DNA of 5,876 bases. Source: Betaproteobacteria bacterium. Lineage in GTDB: Bacteria; Pseudomonadota; Gammaproteobacteria; Burkholderiales; SG8-39. The position numbers and the translations under genes were made by a program. The notes under the pieces were generated by a model that was not told the origin of the DNA, did no database searches, and was given only the letters and a program-made list of their open reading frames with translations. The DNA lies in the NCBI GenBank assembly GCA_019509895.1, contig JAEKLK010000275.1:1-5876 (forward strand), written 5' to 3'. This document shows, in pieces, positions 1-5,876 of the stretch (its first letter is position 1; each line of letters begins with the position of its first letter).

Positions 1-34
1 GTAAACGGGGTCCCCGCCTGCGCGGGGACGACGG
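1..34 (+). repeat. Palindromic REP-like repeat, copy A
   Basis: First of four copies in the window of a roughly 33-bp element whose core is a perfect 8-bp stem, GTCCCCGC (10-17) and GCGGGGAC (22-29), around a 4-nt loop (18-21). A short AAACGGG flank lies on one side and GACGG on the other. Positions 2-34 are identical to the reverse complement of copy C (4844-4876), about 4.8 kb away. Compact GC-rich palindromes of this shape, between genes and in several copies, resemble REP/BIME elements or the neisserial dRS3 repeats. The class is inferred from structure, and I cannot assign a named family. Confidence 0.85.
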
Positions 35-39
35 TTTTT
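10..39 (+). terminator. Possible weak rightward terminator in copy A
   Basis: Read on the plus strand, the 8-bp hairpin of copy A is followed after five bases by a run of five T (35-39). This could stop transcription entering from the left edge before it runs antisense into the Ldh_2 gene. The gap between stem and T-run is longer than in strong intrinsic terminators, and the hairpin is explained by the repeat anyway, so the call is weak. Confidence 0.25.
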
Positions 40-43
40 CTGT

Positions 44-76
44 GTAAACGGGGTCCCCGCCTTCGCGGGGACACGG
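44..76 (+). repeat. Palindromic REP-like repeat, copy B
   Basis: Second copy, in direct orientation to copy A and separated from it by 9 bases (35-43). The 8-bp stem is intact (53-60 with 65-72), with loop CTTC instead of CTGC. One G is missing just after the stem compared with the other copies. The copy ends immediately before the stop codon of the leftward Ldh_2 gene, so it would form the first structure in that gene's 3' untranslated RNA, where it might protect the transcript end. On the minus strand no T-run follows the hairpin, so it is not a canonical intrinsic terminator for that gene. Confidence 0.85.
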
Positions 77-1147
77 TTAGGCGGTAGCTAACTTCTGCAG
101 GCGCTCGCGCGGAAGCTTGACCTTGTCGGCGGCGCGCTGGATTTCTTCCCAGGTGGTGTCGTCGACGGGGATGCCGTCGCGGGTGCGTTTCTCGCGCATT
201 TCGCGCTCGGGCTCGCCGGCGATGCGCACCTTGTCGAAGCCGGGCGCGGGACGGGATTTTCGCAGCCAGTCGAGAAAGAGGCGCGCCTCGCGCTCGAACG
301 CGGGGGCGGTGCCGAGGCGCTTCGCGTCGATCACGATCACCAGCATGCCGTTCATCACGCGCTGCTTGCTCGACTCGTCGTAGTGCCAGGTGCCGCCGCC
401 GGTGAGCGCGCCGCCGAGGAGCTCGCAGGCGATCGCCATGCCGTAGCCCTTGTGCTCGCCGAACGCGAGCATCGCCCCGAAGGGCGGCACCACCGCGTAG
501 CGCGGATCCTGCGTCGGATTGCCTCCCGGGTCGATCAGCCGCCCGAGCGGCACCTTAACGCCTTTGTTGTGCGCGACGCGCAGCTTGCCCTGCGCCACCG
601 CACTGGTCGCGAAGTCGAGCACGAAGGGCGGCTCGCCCGGCAGCGGCACGCCGATGGTGCAGGGATTGGTGCCGAAGCGCGCGTCGCGCCCCGCGTAAGG
701 CGCCACGCGCGCGTGCGAGATCACGTTCACGAAGTGGATGGAGACGAAGCCTTCGGCGACCGCCATCTCGGCCCAGTGGCCGATGCGCCCGAGGTGGTGC
801 GAATTGCCGAGCGTCATGATGCAGGAGCCATGGCGCTTGGTGCGCTCGATCGCCATCTGCATCGCCTCGCGGCCGATCGTCTGGCCGTAGCCCTTGCAGC
901 CGTCGAGCGCAAGCAGCGCCCCGGTATCGATGTTCGCCTTCGGATGCTGGTTGGGCGCGAGCCCGCCTTCGAGCACCGCGTCGATGTAGCGCGGGATCAT
1001 GCCGATGCCGTGCGAGTCGTGGCCGAGGAGATTCGCGGTGACCAGGTTCTCGGCAACCAGGCGCGCTTCGCGCTCGTGGCTGCCGCCGGCGGCGACGATC
1101 GCCTCGATCGCGCGGGTGAGCGGTTCTACCTTGTAGAGGGTTTCCAT
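77..1147 (-). CDS. Ldh_2-family NAD(P)-dependent 2-keto/2-hydroxyacid oxidoreductase
   Basis: A complete 356-residue protein of the malate/L-lactate/ureidoglycolate dehydrogenase superfamily (Ldh_2 fold, about 330-360 residues). Members include YiaK 2,3-diketo-L-gulonate reductase and piperideine-2-carboxylate reductase. Family landmarks appear in order: GHDSHGIGMIPRY (42-54), whose His46 is in the place of the family's catalytic His; NSHHLGRIGHW (115-125); GTNPCTIGVP (159-168); DFATSAVAQGK (178-188); and HKGYG (232-236). There is no signal peptide, so it is expected to be cytosolic. It is the second gene of a leftward operon. Its ATG shares one base with the receptor's stop (TGATG), and the nearest purine-rich stretch is some 16 bases upstream, so re-initiation after the receptor is likely. 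The reading frame stays open far upstream, but that part is merely antisense to coding DNA and the protein homology begins at this ATG. Family assignment is firm; the substrate is unknown. Confidence 0.92.
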   Translation of the reverse strand: METLYKVEPLTRAIEAIVAAGGSHEREARLVAENLVTANLLGHDSHGIGMIPRYIDAVLEGGLAPNQHPKANIDTGALLALDGCKGYGQTIGREAMQMAIERTKRHGSCIMTLGNSHHLGRIGHWAEMAVAEGFVSIHFVNVISHARVAPYAGRDARFGTNPCTIGVPLPGEPPFVLDFATSAVAQGKLRVAHNKGVKVPLGRLIDPGGNPTQDPRYAVVPPFGAMLAFGEHKGYGMAIACELLGGALTGGGTWHYDESSKQRVMNGMLVIVIDAKRLGTAPAFEREARLFLDWLRKSRPAPGFDKVRIAGEPEREMREKRTRDGIPVDDTTWEEIQRAADKVKLPRERLQKLATA

Positions 1148-2109
1148 CAGTCGGGCTTGATGTTTCCTTTTTGCACGACGCGCGACCAGCGATCGACTTC
1201 CTCGCGCATGAAGCGGCCGAATTCCTCCGGGCTCGAGGCGACGACGTCGAAGCCGATCTGGTTCATGCGCTCGCGGATCTCCGGCGAGCGCAACGCCTTC
1301 ACCATGGCATCGTTCAGCTTCGCCACCGTTTCTTTCGGCGTCTTCGCCGGCGCGGCCGCGGCCTGCCACGAGGTGACGACGAGATCCGGAAAGCCCGCCT
1401 CGATCGCCGTCGGCACGTCGGGCAATTGCGGATTGCGCGTCTTCGCGGTCACGGCGAGCGCCTTCATGCGACCGCCCTTGATGTAGTTGGTCACCGCGCC
1501 GAGGTTCTGGAACGAATAGTCGACCTGGTTCCCCATGATGTCGGTCTGGCAGGCGGCGCCGCCGCGATAAGGCACGTGCACCGCCTGGCCGCCGGCGATC
1601 TGCTTCAGGAGCTCGGCGGTGAGATGGTCCGAGGAGCCCGTGCCGCTCGAGCAGTAGGAAAGGCGCCCCGTCTTGTCGGCTTGGACCAGCTCCTTCATCG
1701 ATTTCGCCGGCAGCGTCGGCTTGGTGATGAGCACGTTCGGCGTCGTCACCGCGAGCGTGATCGGCGCGAAATCGCGCACCGCGTCGTAGCGCAGATCCTT
1801 GAAGAGCGCGGCATTGATGGAGAAGACGCCGATCGAGCCGACGAGGATCGTGTGGCCGTCGGGATCGGACTTGGCGACGAACTCGGCAGCGAGGGCGCCG
1901 TTCGCGCCGGGCTTGTTCTCCACCACCGCGGGCTGGCCGAGCAGCTCCTGGAATTTCGAGCCGATGGCGCGGCCGACGATGTCGGAGGAGCCGCCGGGAA
2001 CGAACGGGATGATCACCCGGATGGGCTTCGACGGAAACGACTGCGCGACGGCGGCCGAGCTCAGGAGCGCGGCCGCCAGGGCGAGCGCGCAGCGAGACTG
2101 CATTGACAT
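1147..2109 (-). CDS. Bug/TctC-family periplasmic solute receptor (first copy)
   Basis: A complete 320-residue tripartite-tricarboxylate-transporter receptor (Bug family, usually about 315-330 residues). These proteins bind carboxylates or related small molecules in the periplasm. The N-terminus is a Sec signal peptide with likely cleavage after AVA (20-22), leaving a mature start at Gln23. Hallmarks are SKPIRVIIPFVPGGSSD (27-43), VVENKPGANG (62-71), SDPDGHTIL (81-89), the pocket loop SSGTGSSDHL (154-163), VPYRGGAA (179-186) and a C-terminal segment ending in NIKPD. Oddly, the mature protein has two cysteines, Cys153 and Cys187, one beside each pocket loop; the second receptor in this window has none there. 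It heads the leftward operon and is coupled to the Ldh_2 dehydrogenase. No TctA/TctB membrane subunits are seen. A second ATG two codons downstream (2103) is possible, but the upstream ATG is nearer the Shine-Dalgarno. The ligand cannot be predicted. Confidence 0.94.
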   Translation of the reverse strand: MSMQSRCALALAAALLSSAAVAQSFPSKPIRVIIPFVPGGSSDIVGRAIGSKFQELLGQPAVVENKPGANGALAAEFVAKSDPDGHTILVGSIGVFSINAALFKDLRYDAVRDFAPITLAVTTPNVLITKPTLPAKSMKELVQADKTGRLSYCSSGTGSSDHLTAELLKQIAGGQAVHVPYRGGAACQTDIMGNQVDYSFQNLGAVTNYIKGGRMKALAVTAKTRNPQLPDVPTAIEAGFPDLVVTSWQAAAAPAKTPKETVAKLNDAMVKALRSPEIRERMNQIGFDVVASSPEEFGRFMREEVDRWSRVVQKGNIKPD

Positions 2110-2150
2110 CGACGCTCCTTTGGCGAGGCCGGCAGTTTAGACTAAGAACT
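2110..2150. promoter_or_regulatory. Compact divergent promoter region between two Bug receptors
   Basis: Only 41 bp separate the start codons of two divergently transcribed receptor genes, so both promoters must be packed here or extend into the opposite coding regions. A short AT-rich island (about 2134-2150) stands out from the GC-rich surroundings. It holds weak -10-like hexamers on both strands: TAGACT (2138-2143, plus) and TAAACT (minus strand of 2134-2139), each matching TATAAT at four of six positions. No convincing -35 partner is visible for either. A TTGACA at 2103-2108 (plus) has no -10 at proper spacing. The location is well supported; the individual boxes are tentative. Confidence 0.4.
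2115..2121 (-). promoter_or_regulatory. Shine-Dalgarno of the leftward Bug receptor
   Basis: On the minus strand this reads AAAGGAG, a near-perfect ribosome binding site. It lies 5 bases before the ATG at 2109 and 11 bases before the alternative ATG at 2103, which favours the first start. Confidence 0.7.
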
Positions 2151-3103
2151 ATGCGATTCCTGGCGGCCCTCCTCGCGTGTTTTGCGATTGCGGCTGCGCA
2201 CGCGCAGTCGTATCCCTCGAAGCCGATCCGTCTCATCGTGCCGTACGCGGCGGGGGGCACCTCGGACATCCTCGCGCGCCAGCTCGGGCCGAAGCTCTCC
2301 GAGGCCTGGGGCCAGCCGGTGGTGGTCGAGAACAAGACCGGCGCCAACGGCAACGTCGGCGCCGACTTCGTCGCCAAGAGCGCGCCCGACGGCTACACGC
2401 TGCTCCTCACCGATCTCGGCGGCCTGGTGATCAGCGCGAGCGTCTATTCACAGCTGCCGTTCAATCCATCGAAGGATTTCACGCCGGTGGCGATGGTTTC
2501 GTATTCGCCGCACGTGCTCGCAGTACATCCGTCCGTGCCGGTGAAGAACGTGAAGGAGCTGGTCCAGTTCGCCAAGGCGAATCCCGGCAAGCTCAACTTC
2601 GCCGTTTCGGGCATCGGTGGCGCGCCGCAACTCGCCGGCATCGAGTTCGCCCAGCGCACCGGCGTGCAGTGGACCTACATCCCGTACAAGGGCGGCTCCG
2701 ATGCGGTCGCGGCGGTCGCGGCCGGCCAGGCGGAAGTGCTGTTCAACGGCATGCTCGCGACCTGGCCCACCGTGCAAGGCGGCCGCCTGCGCGCGCTCGC
2801 GATCTCGAGCGCGCATCGCGTTGCTTCGGCGCCGGACACGCCGACGGTCGCGGAGGAAGGACTGCCTGGCTTCGAGACCGGCTCGTTCCAGGGTGTGGTC
2901 GGTCCGCTCGGAATTGCGCGCGAGACGGTGGCGAAGCTGAACGCCGAGCTGAATCGCGTGCTCGCCACGTCGGACATGAAGGAGCGCTTTGCCAAGCTGG
3001 GCACCGAGGTGCGCACCGGCACGCCGGAATTGCTCGGCACGTGGCTGCGCGATGAGCAGGCGCGCTGGGCGCGGGTGGTCAAGGAATCGGGCGCGAAGTT
3101 CGA

Positions 3104-3107
<4 letters not shown>
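2151..3107 (+). CDS. Bug/TctC-family periplasmic solute receptor (second copy)
   Basis: A complete 318-residue receptor of the same family as the leftward one. A signal peptide is followed by likely cleavage after AHA (16-18) and mature Gln19. Matching landmarks are SKPIRLIVPYAAGGTSD (23-39), VVVENKTGANG (57-67), APDGYTLLL (78-86), the pocket loop SGIGGAPQLAG (153-163), IPYKGGSDA (177-185) and a C-terminal VKESGAKFE. The two receptors align through their N-terminal halves but are clearly diverged, so they are paralogues that probably bind different ligands. The ATG at 2151 was chosen because the signal peptide begins there. An in-frame TTG at 2103 would add 16 non-signal residues and overlap the other gene's start. 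No Shine-Dalgarno is visible before the ATG. The stop overlaps the dehydratase start by four bases (GTGA), which ties this receptor to sugar-acid catabolism by context. The ligand is unknown. Confidence 0.94.
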
Positions 3108-4831
<1,724 letters not shown>

Positions 4832-4843
4832 CGATAGCTGACG

Positions 4844-4877
4844 CCGTCGTCCCCGCGCAGGCGGGGACCCCGTTTAG
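4844..4877 (-). repeat. Palindromic REP-like repeat, copy C
   Basis: Third copy, inverted relative to A, B and D, starting 13 bases after the dehydratase stop. The 8-bp stem is perfect (4849-4856 with 4861-4868, loop GCAG). On the plus strand the nearest T-run (4880-4883) is 11 bases beyond the stem, too far for a canonical terminator. Read through in the aldolase frame, it encodes the peptide VVPAQAGTP, a recognisable artefact of translated repeats of this kind. Confidence 0.85.
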
Positions 4878-4913
4878 CCTTTTATCGACACATGAGCCCG
4901 CGTACAGAAAAAT

Positions 4914-4946
4914 CAAACGGGATCCCCGCTTTCGCGGGGACGACGG
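4914..4946 (+). repeat. Palindromic REP-like repeat, copy D
   Basis: Fourth copy, facing copy C across a 36-base spacer (4878-4913). Its own stem is seven pairs (4923-4929 with 4934-4940, loop TTTC), because the outermost position has changed to A and no longer pairs. Its reverse complement matches copy C at 29 of 33 positions, so C and D together can form one long hairpin. It ends just before the ribosome binding site of the aldolase. Confidence 0.85.
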
Positions 4947-4947
4947 C

Positions 4948-4954
4948 AAAGGGG
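4948..4954 (+). promoter_or_regulatory. Shine-Dalgarno of the aldolase
   Basis: AAAGGGG lies 8 bases before the ATG at 4963 and begins directly after repeat D. It decides the start: the reading frame is open for hundreds of bases upstream through the repeats, but only this ATG has a ribosome binding site and begins the conserved domain. A plus-strand RNA hairpin at repeat D would sit right beside it. Confidence 0.6.
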
Positions 4955-4962
4955 CAGTTGTA

Positions 4963-5730
4963 ATGGAATTGCCACGCAACAGCTTCAAGCACGCGCTTGC
5001 CGCCGGCAAGCGGCAGATCGGCCTCTGGTCGAGCCTTTCATCGAACTACAGCGTCGAGGTGATCGCCGGCGCGGGGTTCGACTGGCTGCTCCTTGACATG
5101 GAGCATTCGCCGAACGACCTCGAAAGCCTGCTCGCGCAGCTGCAGGCGGCGGCGCCTTACGGCACGCATCCGGTGGTGCGCGTGCCGTGGAACGATATGG
5201 TGACGATCAAGCGGGTGCTCGATGTCGGCGCGCAATCACTCTTGGTGCCTTACGTGTCGACCGCCGAGGAAGCGCGCGCCGCCGTCTCGTTCACGCGCTA
5301 TCCGCCTAAGGGCGTGCGCGGCGTCGCCGGCACGACGCGCGCGACGCGCTTCGGCCGCGTCAAGGACTATGCGCGCCGCGCGCACGAGGAGATCTGCCTG
5401 CTGGTGCAGGTGGAGACGCAGGGTGCGCTCGACAACATCGAGGCGATTTGCGCAGTAGAAGGTGTCGACGGTGTGTTTGTCGGACCGGCGGATCTGCACG
5501 CCTCGTTCGGCCATACGGGCGAGATCGCCAATCCCAAGGTGAAGCCGGTCATCGACGACGCCCTTCGCCGCATCCGCAAGGCCGCAAAGGCGCCGGGCAT
5601 CCTGACGCCGAGCGAGCCGGACGCACGCCACTGGCTCGACTGCGGGGCGCTGTTCGTCGCCGTCGGTGCCGACGTCGGCATCCTCGCGCGCGGCGCCGAA
5701 GCGCTGGCGCAGAAATTCAAAGGCTCATGA
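4963..5730 (+). CDS. HpcH/HpaI-family class II pyruvate aldolase (2-keto-3-deoxy-acid aldolase)
   Basis: A complete 255-residue protein of the HpcH/HpaI aldolase family (usually 250-270 residues). The family includes 4-hydroxy-2-oxo-heptane-1,7-dioate aldolase (HpaI), 2-dehydro-3-deoxyglucarate aldolase (GarL) and 2-keto-3-deoxy-L-rhamnonate aldolase (RhmA). The TIM-barrel landmarks and HpaI-equivalent residues are all present: IGLWSSL near the N-terminus (19-25); His48 in DMEHSPND; Arg73 in VVRVPWND; metal ligand Glu151 in VQVETQGAL; metal ligand Asp177 in GPADLHASFG. It is expected to cleave a 2-keto-3-deoxy acid to pyruvate and an aldehyde in the cytosol, which fits the product of the upstream dehydratase. 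A 131-bp gap with repeats C and D separates it from that gene, and its stop overlaps the next start by four bases (ATGA). Longer starts run through repeat sequence and are unlikely. The family is firm; the aldehyde product (glycolaldehyde, glyceraldehyde or tartronate semialdehyde) is open. Confidence 0.92.
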   Translation: MELPRNSFKHALAAGKRQIGLWSSLSSNYSVEVIAGAGFDWLLLDMEHSPNDLESLLAQLQAAAPYGTHPVVRVPWNDMVTIKRVLDVGAQSLLVPYVSTAEEARAAVSFTRYPPKGVRGVAGTTRATRFGRVKDYARRAHEEICLLVQVETQGALDNIEAICAVEGVDGVFVGPADLHASFGHTGEIANPKVKPVIDDALRRIRKAAKAPGILTPSEPDARHWLDCGALFVAVGADVGILARGAEALAQKFKGS

Positions 5731-5876
5731 AACCCGAAATCGTCATCACCGCCCGCGGCCACGCCGACACCATGGCCACCCTGCAAGCCGAATTCACGGC
5801 GCACCTGCTGCACGAGGCGCCGGACAAGAATGCCTTCTTCAAGCAGCACGCGCCCACCGTGCGCGCGCTCGCGACC
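5727..5876 (+). CDS. D-2-hydroxyacid dehydrogenase, N-terminal fragment (cut by window edge)
   Basis: The first 50 codons of a gene that continues past the right edge. The start MKPEIVIT, a helix around TLQAEF, the HLLHEAPDKNAFF segment and VRALAT match the first beta-alpha-beta units of the substrate-binding domain in D-isomer-specific 2-hydroxyacid dehydrogenases. That group includes GhrB-type glyoxylate/hydroxypyruvate reductases, about 310-325 residues in full. The NAD-binding Rossmann motif and the catalytic Arg/Glu/His lie outside the window and cannot be checked. The ATG overlaps the aldolase stop (ATGA), indicating translational coupling. In context it could reduce a 2-keto acid derived from the aldehyde released by the aldolase; this is inference. 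The family call rests on 50 residues only. Confidence 0.72.
   Translation, partial: MKPEIVITARGHADTMATLQAEFTAHLLHEAPDKNAFFKQHAPTVRALAT

Noticed and set aside
1..76. CRISPR array
   Set aside because: Only two tandem units with a 9-base spacer, strongly palindromic and also found singly elsewhere in the window; no cas genes.
1171..2106. Plus-strand frames antisense to the first Bug receptor
   Set aside because: Similar-looking peptides appear antisense to both receptors because the receptors share coding sequence; this is mirrored receptor coding, not a gene.
2103..2108. Perfect TTGACA hexamer on the plus strand
   Set aside because: No -10-like hexamer lies 16-18 bp downstream, and the bases are part of the start region of the leftward receptor.
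2151..2207. Possible lipobox LLAC (residues 7-10) in the second Bug receptor
   Set aside because: The cysteine comes too early and most of the hydrophobic core follows it. The AHA site before Gln19 gives a normal signal-peptidase I cleavage in the family's usual place.
1148..2377. Long minus-strand frame upstream of the Ldh_2 start, giving one frame of 766 codons
   Set aside because: It is a shadow frame through the first receptor and antisense to the start of the second, composed of Arg/Ala/Gly-rich sequence with no domain. Homology begins at the ATG at 1147.
4849..4883. Strong intrinsic terminator after the dehydratase
   Set aside because: The hairpin is good but the T-run is 11 bases beyond the stem. 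The downstream aldolase fits the same pathway and has no obvious promoter of its own.

Overview
The window is uniformly GC-rich, with third codon positions almost always G or C. It carries two periplasmic solute receptors of the Bug/TctC family, a family greatly expanded in Burkholderiales. Together these suggest a betaproteobacterium, probably Burkholderiales or a close relative. This is inferred from gene content and composition only; no rRNA or marker gene is present. The window holds six genes (five complete, one cut by the right edge) and four copies of a short palindromic repeat. No transposase, tRNA, rRNA or CRISPR array is visible.

Layout. Positions 1-76 hold two tandem copies (A, B) of the repeat. 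Positions 77-2109 form a leftward two-gene operon: a Bug receptor (1147-2109), then an Ldh_2-family (malate/lactate/diketogulonate-type) dehydrogenase (77-1147), joined by a TGATG stop/start overlap. A 41-bp divergent intergenic stretch (2110-2150) separates this from a rightward operon. That operon contains a second Bug receptor (2151-3107), an IlvD/Edd-family sugar-acid dehydratase (3104-4831, GTGA overlap), a 131-bp gap filled mainly by two facing repeat copies (C, D), an HpcH/HpaI-family aldolase (4963-5730), and the start of a D-2-hydroxyacid dehydrogenase (5727 onward, ATGA overlap).

How the genes may work together (inference). The receptors would capture a carboxylated substrate in the periplasm; no TctA/TctB membrane partners are in the window. 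The dehydratase retains the cysteine, metal and serine residues of pentonate/hexonate dehydratases, and would turn an aldonate or aldarate into a 2-keto-3-deoxy acid. The aldolase retains all four HpaI-type catalytic residues, and would cleave that product to pyruvate plus an aldehyde. The two dehydrogenases, from unrelated families, could interconvert 2-keto and 2-hydroxy acids from the same pathway. This is the logic of non-phosphorylative sugar-acid catabolism. The exact substrate cannot be read from the sequence.

The individual gene families are known. The parts most worth a second look are the head-to-head pairing of two receptor paralogues over a very short intergenic region, and the palindromic repeats. 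One repeat pair could fold into a long hairpin inside the catabolic operon, and near-identical inverted copies bracket four of the genes. I do not see convincing evidence of a wholly new biological system.
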